Assembly (NCBI GenBank): GCA_023428065.1 | Contig: JAEYZI010000069.1 | Location: forward strand, 29,838 to 93,837 | Origin: Actinomycetes bacterium | GTDB taxonomy: Bacteria; Actinomycetota; Actinomycetes; Actinomycetales; Microbacteriaceae | Length of the DNA stretch: 64,000 nt | Direction: 5' to 3' | Shown: positions 9,178 through 17,495 of the stretch, in pieces | Numbering within the stretch: position 1 is the first letter of the stretch | How the letters are laid out: the number at the start of each line of letters is the position of its first letter | Made by a program: the position numbers and the translations under genes | Notes under the pieces: generated by a model | Seen by the model: only the letters and a program-made list of their open reading frames with translations | Database searches by the model: none | Told to the model about the DNA's origin: nothing

Positions 9178-9690
9178 TCAGTCCTCGGCGAGGATCGCGT
9201 AGAGCGTGCGCCGCGCCTCGTCGATCGCCGCGACGGCGCGCTCCGTCTGCTCGGGCGTGCCGCTCTGGGCGATGGCGGCGGCCGCCTGCGCGAGCCGCAT
9301 GCCGGCCTTGGGCAGAGCCATGCCGCGTTCTACGCGGTCGCGGGCCGACTCGGCGTCCGCCTGCGGCTCCGTCGCGGCCTCGGCGGTGGAGCGGCCCGTC
9401 TCGGTGAGGCGGTAGAGCTTGCGCTCCCCCACCTGCTCCGCCTCGACGAGCTGCTCGTCGACGAGCAGCTGCAGCGTCGGGTAGACGTCGCCCGGGCCGG
9501 GCTTCCATCCGGTGCGCTCCTCGATGGCGCGGATGATGCGGTAGCCGTGCATGGGCTCGTCGAGCAGCGACACGAGCACCGCGGTGCGGATGTCGGGGGG
9601 CTCGCGGCGTGCGCCCGCGGCGGCGAGCGTGTCGCGGAGGCCGTCGACGGCCTGCCAGAGGTCGAATCCGTGTGAAGCCGATGCGCGCAT
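9178..9690 (-). CDS. PadR-family transcriptional regulator
   Basis: A 170-residue protein. The winged-helix region (about residues 38-110) has the PadR hallmarks: LLDEPMHGYRIIRAIEERT, GDVYPTLQLLVDEQLV and KLYRLTETGR. The C-terminal part is helical and would form the dimer. PadR proteins are usually repressors that respond to small toxic compounds. It is followed at once by the UbiB-like kinase, and the MFS exporter gene lies upstream on the same strand, so it may control either. Confidence 0.88.
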   Translation of the reverse strand: MRASASHGFDLWQAVDGLRDTLAAAGARREPPDIRTAVLVSLLDEPMHGYRIIRAIEERTGWKPGPGDVYPTLQLLVDEQLVEAEQVGERKLYRLTETGRSTAEAATEPQADAESARDRVERGMALPKAGMRLAQAAAAIAQSGTPEQTERAVAAIDEARRTLYAILAED

Positions 9691-9716
9691 GGGGGATCCT
9701 CTCGACGGTGGGCATC

Positions 9717-9722
9717 ACCCTA
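9717..9722 (-). promoter_or_regulatory. -10 element (TAGGGT) for the padR-type gene
   Basis: Read on the minus strand, TAGGGT lies 26 bases before the ATG at 9690. An AGAGGA Shine-Dalgarno-like stretch sits between them, so this gene appears to have a short leader rather than a leaderless start. Confidence 0.45.
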
Positions 9723-9753
9723 CGCCCCGCTCCCCCCGGATATGCAGGGAGTT

Positions 9754-10923
9754 TCAGCTCGCGGGCGGGCGCAGGGCGCGGGTGATCGCGAATGCGACGG
9801 CGGGGACCGCGAGGCACAGCAGCACGGCGATGCGCAGGGTGCTCAGCTGCGCGATCGCGCCGACGAGCAGGGGCGAGGCGAGAAGCCCCACCCGCATGAG
9901 GGTTGCGGCGATCGCGAGGCCCGTGCCGCGTCCGAGGCCCGGCGCGCGCTCGGCCGCCGCCATCGCGAGCGGGATCATGGGCGCGACGCCGAGCCCCACG
10001 AGGGCGAAGCCGACGACGACCGCGGCCTGCGCGGGGATCGCGGCGACCGCGAGCACGCCGAGGAACGCGGATGCCGCGCCGAGCCGCACGGTCGCGACGG
10101 CGCCGACGCGGTCGACGAGTCGGTCCGCGGCGAAGCGCCCGAGGGTGAGCGCGGCCATGAGCGCGACGAACGGGAGCGCGGAGCCGGCGATGTCGCCGCC
10201 CGCCTCCTGCACGAGGAAGACGCCGCCCCACGTCGAGCCGAGGTCCTCGAGGAACGCGCCGATGACCGCGAGCCCGCACGCGGCGAGCAGCACGGCGCTC
10301 AGTAGGCGCGAGCGACCGGATGCCGCGGCCGGCACGTCGTGCGCGACGGGCTCCGGGAGCGCGAGGGTCCCGAGCGCGACGAGGCTCCCGACGACGATCG
10401 CGCCGCCCACCACGGCGAACTGTAGGCTCGCGGGAACGCCGAGCTGCAACGCGCCGAGGCCGACGAGCCCGCCCGCGATGGCGCCCGCGCTCCAGGCGCC
10501 GTGCAGGCCGTTGATGATCGACCGGCCGAGGAGCCGCTGCACGTCGAGGCCGTGCGCGTTGTTGCCGACGTCGCCCGTGGCATCCGCGAACCCGATCACG
10601 AAGAGCGCCGCAGCGAGCACTGCGGGGTGTCCGACGAAGCCGACCCCCACGAGCAGCAGGCCGAGCGCGGTCGAGGAGCCGACGGCGACGGGGATCGCGC
10701 CGAGCCGCGCGACCATCCGTCCGGCGATCATGCTGCCGAACACGGAGCCGATCGGTCCGCACGCGACGACGAGGCCGAAGCCGAGCTCGTCGAGCCCGAA
10801 GGCGTGCTTGAGCTCGGGGTAGCGGGTGGCGATCGAGGCGAAGACGATGGCGTTGGCGACGAAGAGCGCGGCGACGCCCCACCGGGCCGCGGACACTCGA
10901 CGCACCGTTGTCGGGTGGGTCAC
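9754..10923 (-). CDS. MFS transporter, putative drug or metabolite exporter
   Basis: A 389-residue protein with 12 hydrophobic segments typical of the major facilitator superfamily. The loop after helix 2 reads GRMVARLGAIP, a degenerate form of MFS motif A. The start is a GTG at 10923, nine bases after the end of the FAD monooxygenase gene, implying co-transcription with it. A flavin monooxygenase next to an MFS exporter and a PadR regulator is a common detoxification arrangement. The substrate cannot be read from sequence. Confidence 0.82.
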   Translation of the reverse strand: MTHPTTVRRVSAARWGVAALFVANAIVFASIATRYPELKHAFGLDELGFGLVVACGPIGSVFGSMIAGRMVARLGAIPVAVGSSTALGLLLVGVGFVGHPAVLAAALFVIGFADATGDVGNNAHGLDVQRLLGRSIINGLHGAWSAGAIAGGLVGLGALQLGVPASLQFAVVGGAIVVGSLVALGTLALPEPVAHDVPAAASGRSRLLSAVLLAACGLAVIGAFLEDLGSTWGGVFLVQEAGGDIAGSALPFVALMAALTLGRFAADRLVDRVGAVATVRLGAASAFLGVLAVAAIPAQAAVVVGFALVGLGVAPMIPLAMAAAERAPGLGRGTGLAIAATLMRVGLLASPLLVGAIAQLSTLRIAVLLCLAVPAVAFAITRALRPPAS

Positions 10924-10932
10924 CTCGTCAGG

Positions 10933-12147
10933 CTAGCGGCGCGCGAAGTCGGGGGCGTGCTCGGGGCGACGGCCGACCGCGAGCAGGCGCGCGGGGATCC
11001 CCCGCAGGGCGGGGAGCCGGTCGAGCAGCCCGACGAGGGCGCGCGGCGGCTCGAGCCCCGCGCCCGCCGCGACGACCCGTCCGAGCCCGAGGTGCAGCAC
11101 GCGCTGCAGTCGCTGCGTGAACACGGCGGCGGAGGCGCGGCGGCGCTGCACGGCCGCGAGGTCGCGTTCGACGAGGGTGCCCTCGAGCAGCGGCCGGGCG
11201 AGCATCGTCGCCGCCGCGACGCCGTCCTGCACGGCGAGGTTGACGCCCACCCCGCCGACGGGCGACATCGCGTGGGCGGCGTCGCCGATGCACAGCAGGC
11301 CGTCGAGGTGCCAGCGGCGCAGCCGGTTGAGGGTCACGTCGAGCAGCTTGACGTCGCCCCACTCGAGACGGGATGCCGCATCCCCCGCCGCGGGGATCGC
11401 CTTCGCCGCGGCGCGCCGGAGGCCGTCGATGCCCTCGGCGCGGAGCCCGGCATCCGCGCCCTTCGGGATGAGGCACCCCATCTGCACGTAGCCGGCGCGC
11501 GGGATCACGATGAAGAGCCGGCCGTCGGCGGAGGTCGGGAGCACCGACTCGTCGACGGGGGCCGCGGTGTCGAGCCGGAACCACCAGAGGTCGAACGGCA
11601 CCCGGAACGCGGTGACCGCGAGGCCCGCCTGCTCGCGCACGCGCGACCAGCGTCCGTCGGCCGCGATCGTGAGGTCGGCGCGCAGCTCGCGCTCCCCCTC
11701 GGGCGTGCGGAAGCGCACTCCCGCGACGCGCGCACCCTCGCGCACGAGCTCGGTGAACTCGGCGTTCCGCAGCAGGCGGAAGCTCGGCTCGCGCTCGCCC
11801 GCCGAGGCGAGGATGTTCAGGAAGTCCCACTGCGGCGCGAGCGTGATGTAGGGGTACTTCACCTTCAGCCGCGTGAGGTCGGCGACCGTGATGCTCTGCC
11901 CGCCCTCGGTGCGCGCCACCAGGCGCCGGATCTTGGCGTGCGGGATGGCCGTGAACTCGTCGAGGAGGCCGAGCTCGTCGAGCAGCTCGAGGGTCGTCGG
12001 GTGCACCGTGTCGCCGCGGAAGTCGCGCAGGAAGTCGCCGTGCTTCTCGAGCACCGTCACCTCGACGCCCGCGCGCGCGAGGATGAGCGCCGCCATCATC
12101 CCCGCGGGGCCGCCCCCGACGACGACGCACGTGGTCCGCTCGGTCAT
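10933..12147 (-). CDS. FAD-dependent monooxygenase (PHBH/UbiH type)
   Basis: A 404-residue flavoprotein. The N-terminus carries the dinucleotide-binding GGGPAG motif of the Rossmann fold (about residues 9-14). A second FAD-contact motif, GDAAHAMSPVGGVG, lies near residues 285-300, as in class A flavin hydroxylases such as p-hydroxybenzoate hydroxylase. These enzymes use NAD(P)H and oxygen to hydroxylate aromatic or related substrates. The ATG at 12147 was chosen because it places the Rossmann motif directly at the N-terminus; the longer reading frame upstream runs through the DUF3237 gene. Confidence 0.88.
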   Translation of the reverse strand: MTERTTCVVVGGGPAGMMAALILARAGVEVTVLEKHGDFLRDFRGDTVHPTTLELLDELGLLDEFTAIPHAKIRRLVARTEGGQSITVADLTRLKVKYPYITLAPQWDFLNILASAGEREPSFRLLRNAEFTELVREGARVAGVRFRTPEGERELRADLTIAADGRWSRVREQAGLAVTAFRVPFDLWWFRLDTAAPVDESVLPTSADGRLFIVIPRAGYVQMGCLIPKGADAGLRAEGIDGLRRAAAKAIPAAGDAASRLEWGDVKLLDVTLNRLRRWHLDGLLCIGDAAHAMSPVGGVGVNLAVQDGVAAATMLARPLLEGTLVERDLAAVQRRRASAAVFTQRLQRVLHLGLGRVVAAGAGLEPPRALVGLLDRLPALRGIPARLLAVGRRPEHAPDFARR

Positions 12148-12203
12148 GCGGTCATCCTGCCAGCGCGCCCGCGATCGACGCGCCCGATCAGCGCGCTCCC
12201 GCG

Positions 12204-12641
12204 TCAGCGCGCGTCGACGGCCCAGTAGCCGAGCACGACCGTGGTGCCCGCGTCGGTCTCCTCGACGTCGAGGCGGCCGACGAGCACGGCGTCGTTGAGC
12301 CACGCGTAGCGCGAATCCCCGGGCGCCTCGATCCGCAGCGAGGTCACGCCGACGCGACCCGCCGCGCGGTCGGCGATCACCCCCTCGTTGAACACCGAGA
12401 GCAGCACGCCGTCGTGGGTGCGGATGAGGTAGCGGGCCGAGACGGTCTCCGAACCGTCGGTGCGCGCGAGGTTCCAGTCGGCGCCGAGCGGCACGACCTC
12501 GCCCGAGATCGCGTCGCCCTCGACGACGCCCGAGGCGATCGGGATGACGCGCCGGCGCCCCTCGGGCACCCGCCCCACGTCGAACGGTTCGCCGATGCCC
12601 ACCCGCACCCGGGCCAGCAGGGTCAGTGCCAGGTCGTCCAC
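12204..12641 (-). CDS. DUF3237 domain-containing protein
   Basis: A 145-residue soluble protein covering the whole DUF3237 fold, a small beta-barrel family without established biochemistry. Conserved-looking blocks include PLGADWNLARTDG and YLIRTHDGVLLSV near the middle, and the C-terminal WLND region. It lies 56 bases upstream of the FAD monooxygenase on the same strand. DUF3237 genes are often found beside oxidoreductases of aromatic metabolism, which fits but does not prove a shared role. Confidence 0.8.
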   Translation of the reverse strand: MDDLALTLLARVRVGIGEPFDVGRVPEGRRRVIPIASGVVEGDAISGEVVPLGADWNLARTDGSETVSARYLIRTHDGVLLSVFNEGVIADRAAGRVGVTSLRIEAPGDSRYAWLNDAVLVGRLDVEETDAGTTVVLGYWAVDAR

Positions 12642-12680
12642 GTCGTCTCGGCCTCTCCTCGGGGTCCCGCGTTCCGCGCA

Positions 12681-12686
12681 ACCCTA
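12681..12686 (-). promoter_or_regulatory. -10 element (TAGGGT) for the DUF3237 operon
   Basis: Minus-strand TAGGGT, 39 bases before the ATG at 12641. It would give a leader of about 33 bases. It is back-to-back with the element of the divergent gene at 12718. Confidence 0.45.
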
Positions 12687-12705
12687 ACGCTCACCCGACG
12701 TGCGA

Positions 12706-12711
12706 GAGAAT
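12706..12711 (+). promoter_or_regulatory. -10-like hexamer (GAGAAT) before the membrane protein at 12718
   Basis: GAGAAT is separated from the ATG at 12718 by exactly 6 bases (GGAGAC). Those six bases could equally act as a Shine-Dalgarno stretch, so both a leaderless and a short-leader reading are possible. Confidence 0.35.
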
Positions 12712-12717
12712 GGAGAC

Positions 12718-13320
12718 ATGACCTCCGCTGAGCGCGCCGCCGACCGCGCTCGTCGCGCGCGCCACGGTCTCGTCGCGTCGACCTTCGCGACCTTCGTCGC
12801 CCTCCTGTCGCACGTGCTCGCGGGAGGCGGATGGCCGGGCTGGCTCGGGCTGCTCGCTCCGTGGGTGCTCGCGACCGCCGCATCCGTGCTGCTCGCGGGT
12901 CGCCGACCGTCGCTCGTGCGGATCGGGCTCTCCGTCGCGATCAGCCAGGCGTTCTTCCACGCGCTCTTCGTGCTCGGGAGCCCCGCGGTCTCGGGTCGGC
13001 CGTCGGGACACCACCACGCGGCCGCCGCTACCCTCCCCGTCGCGGGCGGGCAGGCGGTCGACGCGTCGATGTGGTTCGCCCACGCGCTCGCCGCCGCCGT
13101 GACGATCGCCGTGCTCTACCGCGCGGAGCGGATCTGGGCTCTCCTGCAGCGGCTCGCGCGCAGCCTCGGCGACTGGTTCCGCCGACGCGCGAGCGTGCTC
13201 TCCCCCGCGCACGTCGCGGCCGCCCCGCGCCTTCCCGTCGACCGCGCCTGGCCGATCCCGGCCGGTCTGTTCCCCGCCACCCTCCGGCGCCGCGGCCCGC
13301 CCTCGCTCCTCGCGGCCTGA
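12718..13320 (+). CDS. Hypothetical four-helix membrane protein with a His-rich loop
   Basis: A 200-residue protein of unknown function. Four hydrophobic segments can be seen (near residues 20-40, 45-65, 70-92 and 120-140), with a His-containing loop SGHHHAAAA after the third. The C-terminal 50 residues are basic and hydrophilic. It precedes the CopC and PCuAC copper genes on the same strand, and the histidine cluster would suit metal contact, but a terminator-like hairpin (13322-13343) separates it from them. ATG 12718 was chosen over one 18 bases upstream because of its spacing to GAGAAT/GGAG. Confidence 0.7.
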   Translation: MTSAERAADRARRARHGLVASTFATFVALLSHVLAGGGWPGWLGLLAPWVLATAASVLLAGRRPSLVRIGLSVAISQAFFHALFVLGSPAVSGRPSGHHHAAAATLPVAGGQAVDASMWFAHALAAAVTIAVLYRAERIWALLQRLARSLGDWFRRRASVLSPAHVAAAPRLPVDRAWPIPAGLFPATLRRRGPPSLLAA

Positions 13321-13321
13321 A

Positions 13322-13343
13322 CCCGCCGACGCCCGTCGGCGGG
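13322..13343 (+). terminator. Hairpin, probable terminator after the membrane protein gene
   Basis: A perfect 9-bp inverted repeat (CCCGCCGAC / GTCGGCGGG) with a GCCC loop starts 2 bases after the stop codon. There is no T-run, as is usual for high-GC actinobacteria. Confidence 0.5.
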
Positions 13344-13415
13344 GTGTCCGTCGTCGTTTCCGCGACGGGAGGTTCCCGCGCGCCCCGGGCGCGCTGGACG
13401 GAGGAAGGAGCACCC

Positions 13416-14015
13416 ATGCCCGCACGTTCCCGTGCCGTGGTCGGCCTCGCGCTCGCGGGGGCGGTCGCGCTCGGTCTCACGATCGCGGATGCCGCACCCG
13501 CATCCGCTCACAGCGCGCTCGTCGCGAGCAGCCCGAGCCCCGGTGAGCGCCTCGCGGCGCCGCCCGACGAGGTCTCGCTCGAGTTCAGCGAGCCCGTCAT
13601 GGAGCTCGGCGACATCGGGGCGTCCGCGGCGGTCGTGATGGTCGTCGACGCGGACGGGCGCGACTGGGCGCTCGGCGCCCCGGCGATCGACCGCGAGCTC
13701 GTGACGATCGCACTCGACCCCGCCCTGCCGGGCGACGCCGGGTACGAGGTGCGCTGGCAGGTCGTCTCGGGCGACGGGCATCCCATCAGCGGGGTGATCC
13801 CGTTCGTCGTCGGCGACGGCGAGCCGATCCCGGCGACCGCGGCGACCGCCTCCCCCTCCCCCGCCCCGAGCGACGACGTCTCGGCCGCATCATCCGGCGA
13901 CGACGCAGCGGACGGGTTCCCCGTCGTGCGCACCGTGCTCGTGGGGCTCGGCGGCGCGGCCGCCGCCGCCGCGATCTTCGCCGTCATCACCTTCATCGCC
14001 CGCCGTCGCGCGTGA
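13416..14015 (+). CDS. CopC-domain copper-binding protein with C-terminal membrane anchor
   Basis: A 199-residue exported protein. A signal peptide ends at ASA-HSALV, so the mature N-terminus would be His, the copper(II) ligand of CopC proteins; a second potential ligand lies in the GDGHPISG motif. The CopC domain covers about residues 32-140. It is followed by a Ser/Pro/Ala-rich linker and one C-terminal helix ending in RRR. A GGAGGAAGGAG ribosome-binding stretch precedes the ATG. It is followed by PCuAC and DyP genes, forming an extracytoplasmic copper/haem group. Confidence 0.88.
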   Translation: MPARSRAVVGLALAGAVALGLTIADAAPASAHSALVASSPSPGERLAAPPDEVSLEFSEPVMELGDIGASAAVVMVVDADGRDWALGAPAIDRELVTIALDPALPGDAGYEVRWQVVSGDGHPISGVIPFVVGDGEPIPATAATASPSPAPSDDVSAASSGDDAADGFPVVRTVLVGLGGAAAAAAIFAVITFIARRRA

Positions 14016-14052
14016 GCCGCCGCGGGCATCAGCAACGGAAAGACAGCAATCC

Positions 14053-14604
14053 ATGAACCTCATCACCCACCCCCTGCGCACGGCCACCGTCGCCCTCGCG
14101 GCCGCCGCGGCGCTCGCCCTCGCCGGATGCGCGAGCGAGCCCGCCGAGACCGGCTCGCCGTCCGCCTCGACACCCGCCGACGAGGTCGTGAGCCTCACCG
14201 ACGGCTGGGTCAAGGCGGCCGAGACGGGCATGTCGGCGGCGTTCGGCGTGCTGCACAACGCGGGCGAGACGGACGTGACCGTCGTCTCGGCGGCGTCCGA
14301 CGCATCCGCGTCGCTCGAGCTGCACGAGACCGTCGTGAACGGCGACGGCCAGACCGTCATGCGCGAGGTCGAGGAGTTCGCGATCCCCGCGGGCGGCTCG
14401 CGCGCGCTCGAACCCGGCGCCGACCACATCATGCTCATGGGCCTCGACGCACCGCTGCTGGCGGGCGACGAGGTCACGCTGACGCTCACGTTCTCCGACG
14501 GCTCGAGCCGCACCTTCACCGTGCCGGTGAAGGACTTCGCGGGGGCGAACGAGAACTACGAGAGCGGCGAGCTGGGCGACCACTCGGGGTCGGGCGGGTA
14601 CTGA
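14053..14604 (+). CDS. Copper chaperone PCu(A)C lipoprotein
   Basis: A 183-residue lipoprotein with lipobox LALAGC (acylated Cys26). The PCuAC domain keeps the copper-binding pattern: a His in LELHE, a Met 12 residues later (QTVM), exactly 21 residues, then HIM. This matches the family signature H(M)X10MX21HXM except that the Met directly after the first His is Glu. Such proteins deliver Cu(I) to the CuA/CuB sites of cytochrome oxidase on the outer face of the membrane. The stop overlaps the ATG of the DyP gene (ATGA-type junction), so the two are translationally coupled. Confidence 0.92.
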   Translation: MNLITHPLRTATVALAAAAALALAGCASEPAETGSPSASTPADEVVSLTDGWVKAAETGMSAAFGVLHNAGETDVTVVSAASDASASLELHETVVNGDGQTVMREVEEFAIPAGGSRALEPGADHIMLMGLDAPLLAGDEVTLTLTFSDGSSRTFTVPVKDFAGANENYESGELGDHSGSGGY

Positions 14605-15830
14605 TGGCTCGCGACCGCGCCTCGGATGCCGGTCGCGCCCGCCCCAGCCGGCGGCAGTTCCTCCTCGGAGGGGCTGTCGCCGGCGCCGGGGCCGCGGCGG
14701 CGATCGGCGTCGACCTCGCGCTCCAGCAGCGCCCCGCGCCCGAGCCTGCGACGGATGCGCCGCCGGCCGGCGCGCGCACCGTGCCGTTCCACGGCGCCCA
14801 TCAGGCGGGCGTCGCAACCGACGCGCAGGCGCACGCGACGCTCCTCGCCCTCGACCTGCACGACGACACGGGCCGCGACGGCCTGCGGCGGCTCATGCGC
14901 ATCCTGAGCGACGACGCGGCCCGGCTCACGCAGGGTCGCGCCGCGCTCGCCGACTCGGAGCCGGAGCTCGCCACGGCGGCGGCCTGCCTCACGGTCACCT
15001 TCGCGGTGGGGCCGCGGTTCGTGGAGCGCGCCGGGGCGGTCGGGCCCGCGTGGCTTCGGCCGTTGCCCGCCTTCACGGTCGACCGGCTCGACCCGGCGTA
15101 CTGTGACGGCGACCTGCTCATCCAGGTGGCCGCCGACGACCCGCTCACCGTCGCCCACGCCGTGCGGATGCTGCTGAAGGACGCGCGCGGATTCGCCGAC
15201 CTCCGCTGGACGCAGCGCGGATTCCGCCGCGCCTACGGCACCGAGCGCCCCGGCACGACGATGCGCAACCTCTTCGGGCAGGTCGACGGCACCGTCAACC
15301 CGCTCCCCGGCACGCCCGACTTCGACGAGGTGGTGTGGTGCACGGAGGGCTGGCTCGCGGGCGGCACCGGCATGGTCGTGCGCCGCATCCGGATGGACCT
15401 CGACGGATGGGACCGCCTCGACCGCAGCGGCCGCGAGCAGTCGGTCGGGCGGAGGCTCGCCAACGGCGCCCCCCTCACCGGCGTCGACGAGTTCGACGAG
15501 CCCGACTTCGACGCGATCGGCGCGACCGGCTTCCCCGTGATCCCCGCCTTCGCCCACATGCGGCGTGCGCGCGGCGACGGCACCGATCGGATCTTCCGCC
15601 GCGCCTACAACTACGACGAGGCGGGCGACGCCGCCTCGGTCTCCGACTCGGGGCTCGTCTTCATCTCGTTCCAGGCCGACGTCGACCGCCAGTTCACCCC
15701 CATGCAGCGCCGCCTCGACGAGCTCGACCTCCTCAACGAGTGGACGACGCCCGTGGGATCGGCGGTGTTCGCCGTGCTGCCGGGATGCGCGGAGGGCGGC
15801 TACGTCGGCGAGACCCTGCTGGAGGCGTAG
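14604..15830 (+). CDS. Tat-exported DyP-type haem peroxidase
   Basis: A 408-residue dye-decolourising peroxidase. The N-terminus has a twin-arginine signal (SRRQFLLGG, then an alanine-rich hydrophobic stretch), so the folded haem protein is exported. The family motif GxxDG is present as GQVDG with catalytic Asp228, and the probable proximal haem ligand is His318 in FAHMRRA. It resembles EfeB-type A enzymes, but no EfeU or EfeO gene is in the window. It overlaps the PCuAC gene by one base and probably shares its transcript with CopC. A tRNA lies just downstream on the other strand. Confidence 0.92.
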   Translation: MARDRASDAGRARPSRRQFLLGGAVAGAGAAAAIGVDLALQQRPAPEPATDAPPAGARTVPFHGAHQAGVATDAQAHATLLALDLHDDTGRDGLRRLMRILSDDAARLTQGRAALADSEPELATAAACLTVTFAVGPRFVERAGAVGPAWLRPLPAFTVDRLDPAYCDGDLLIQVAADDPLTVAHAVRMLLKDARGFADLRWTQRGFRRAYGTERPGTTMRNLFGQVDGTVNPLPGTPDFDEVVWCTEGWLAGGTGMVVRRIRMDLDGWDRLDRSGREQSVGRRLANGAPLTGVDEFDEPDFDAIGATGFPVIPAFAHMRRARGDGTDRIFRRAYNYDEAGDAASVSDSGLVFISFQADVDRQFTPMQRRLDELDLLNEWTTPVGSAVFAVLPGCAEGGYVGETLLEA

Positions 15831-15847
15831 CCGCGCCGCTTTCCGAG

Positions 15848-15919
15848 CTCCGCCTCCAGGATTCGAACCTGGACCTCACGGCTCCAAAGGCCGTCGTGCT
15901 GCCGTTACACCAAAGCGGA
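15848..15919 (-). tRNA. tRNA-Gln (anticodon UUG)
   Basis: The minus strand folds into a full cloverleaf. The acceptor stem pairs TCCGCTT with AGGCGGA, the D-stem is GTGT/GCAC, the anticodon stem ACGGC/GCCGT encloses loop CTTTGGA with anticodon TTG, and the T-arm is CCAGG-TTCGAAT-CCTGG. The discriminator is G and CCA is not encoded. It lies between the convergent ends of the DyP and nucleoside hydrolase genes. Confidence 0.95.
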
Positions 15920-15996
15920 TCGCCTCGCGGCGCGGTCTCATTCTGTCAGCGTGCGCCGGGCTTCGTCTCCGAGTGCCGCATCCGCCGCACGGGAGG

Positions 15997-16956
15997 TCAC
16001 GCGTGCCGCGGCACGACGGTCTCGAGGAAGAGGTCCGCGAGCCGCTCCGCGTCGACGCCGAGCGCCACCTCCACCTCCGCCCAACCCTCGGCCGCGCCGT
16101 GCACGCCGTCCTCGCCCGGCAGCTCGCGCCGATCGACGATCGTCTGCCCGCGCCCGTACCCCGCGAGCTCGACGCGAACGGGATGGCGCTCCCACGTGAG
16201 CAGGGCGGGGGCGACGACGCTGCACACCGCACCGGCGTCGCCGATCCATCCGAGGTAGGGCGCGAGCGTGCCGTCGGGGTTCCGCATCCGCACCGAGAGC
16301 AGGTGCCCCGCGGCCGCCGCCACCGGATCGGCGGATGCCGCGAGCGCCTTCGCGACGGGTTGCGGCACGTGCACGCGGGTGAAGACGTCGAGCCCGTACA
16401 TCGTGAGCGGCACCCCCGAGCCGAGCACGATCGACGCGGCCTCCGGGTCGTGCCACACGTTGAACTCGGCGAGGGCCGTCGCGTTGCCGACGCTCGCCGA
16501 ACCGCCCATGAACACGATGCGCGCGATGTTGCCGACGACCTCCGGGTGGGTGCGCAGCAGGAGCGCCACATTCGTCTGCGGGGCGAGCGTCACGAGGGTG
16601 ACGGGCTCCGGATGGCCGAGGATCGTGCGCCGCAGGAACTCGACGGCGCCCTCCGGCTCCACGGAGCGGGCCGCAGGCGGCAGCTCGAGCCCGCCGATGC
16701 CGTCGGCGCCGTGCACGTGGCCGGCGTCGCGGGTCGGCTCGATGAGCGGACGGTGCGCGCCCGCGGCCACCGGCACGTGCCCCGCCCCCGCGAGCGCGAG
16801 CACCCGCATCGTGTTGTCGACGACCCGCTCGAGGCTCGCGTTGCCCGCGACGCACGTGACCCCGACCAGCTCGAGCTCGGGGTGCGCGGCGGCGAACAGG
16901 AGGGCGAGTGCGTCGTCGACACCGGTGTCGACGTCGAGCAGGATCGGGCTGGGCAT
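15997..16956 (-). CDS. Inosine/uridine-preferring nucleoside hydrolase
   Basis: A 319-residue enzyme of the IunH/Rih family that cleaves ribonucleosides to ribose and free base. The N-terminal calcium-binding aspartate cluster is intact (LLDVDTGVDDALAL, residues 6-19), with the GVTCVAGNA block after it. A central FMGGSASVGN block and C-terminal Asp-containing motifs agree with the family and the length is normal (about 310). It is cytoplasmic and serves nucleoside salvage. It is divergent from a MarR regulator with only 38 bases between start codons, so that regulator may control it. Confidence 0.9.
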   Translation of the reverse strand: MPSPILLDVDTGVDDALALLFAAAHPELELVGVTCVAGNASLERVVDNTMRVLALAGAGHVPVAAGAHRPLIEPTRDAGHVHGADGIGGLELPPAARSVEPEGAVEFLRRTILGHPEPVTLVTLAPQTNVALLLRTHPEVVGNIARIVFMGGSASVGNATALAEFNVWHDPEAASIVLGSGVPLTMYGLDVFTRVHVPQPVAKALAASADPVAAAAGHLLSVRMRNPDGTLAPYLGWIGDAGAVCSVVAPALLTWERHPVRVELAGYGRGQTIVDRRELPGEDGVHGAAEGWAEVEVALGVDAERLADLFLETVVPRHA

Positions 16957-16962
16957 TCCCCC

Positions 16963-16968
16963 ATCCTG
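16963..16968 (-). promoter_or_regulatory. -10-like hexamer (CAGGAT) for the nucleoside hydrolase
   Basis: Minus-strand CAGGAT, separated from the ATG at 16956 by six bases (GGGGGA), the same geometry as other leaderless starts here. Confidence 0.35.
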
Positions 16969-16982
16969 CCCGCACGGTGCAC

Positions 16983-16988
16983 CACAAT
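16983..16988 (+). promoter_or_regulatory. -10-like hexamer (CACAAT) for the MarR gene
   Basis: CACAAT is followed by six G residues and then the ATG at 16995. The G-run could also serve as a ribosome-binding stretch. Confidence 0.4.
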
Positions 16989-16994
16989 GGGGGG

Positions 16995-17486
16995 ATGCCC
17001 GAGAACGACGAGGTCGACCGGATCGTCGCCGCCTGGCAGCAGGCGCACCCCGAGCTCGACTTCTCGCCGCTGCAGGTGCTCTCGCGCGTCGGGCGGCTCG
17101 CGAAGCACCTCGACCGGGCCCGCCGCGACGCGTTCGCGAGCTCCGGTCTCGAGCCGTGGGAGTTCGACGTGCTCGCGGCGCTCCGCCGCGAGGGCGCCCC
17201 CTACGAGTCGAGCCCGAAAGCCCTCCTCCAGCAGACCCTCGTGTCGAGCGGCACCATGACGAACCGCATCGACCGCCTCGTGGAGCGCGGCTTCGTGGAG
17301 CGTCGCACCGACCCGCACGACGGGCGGGGGGTGCTCGTGGCGATGACGGATGCGGGCCGCGCCGCCGTCGACGGCGCCATGGTCGACCTCGTGGCGCGCG
17401 AGCGGGAGCTGCTCGGCGCCCTGTCCGCCACCGACCAGGACCGCCTCGCGGGCCTGCTGCGCAAGCTCATCCTCGACTTCGACTGA
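16995..17486 (+). CDS. MarR-family transcriptional regulator
   Basis: A 163-residue winged-helix protein. The recognition region reads TLVSSGTMTNRIDRLVERGFVERR followed by the wing DPHDGRGVLVAMTDAG, a standard MarR signature near residues 78-120. N- and C-terminal helices provide the dimer interface. It is divergent from the nucleoside hydrolase with a 38-base intergenic region where both promoters must overlap, so mutual control is likely. The ligand is unknown. Confidence 0.9.
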   Translation: MPENDEVDRIVAAWQQAHPELDFSPLQVLSRVGRLAKHLDRARRDAFASSGLEPWEFDVLAALRREGAPYESSPKALLQQTLVSSGTMTNRIDRLVERGFVERRTDPHDGRGVLVAMTDAGRAAVDGAMVDLVARERELLGALSATDQDRLAGLLRKLILDFD

Positions 17487-17495
17487 GCGCCTGGC

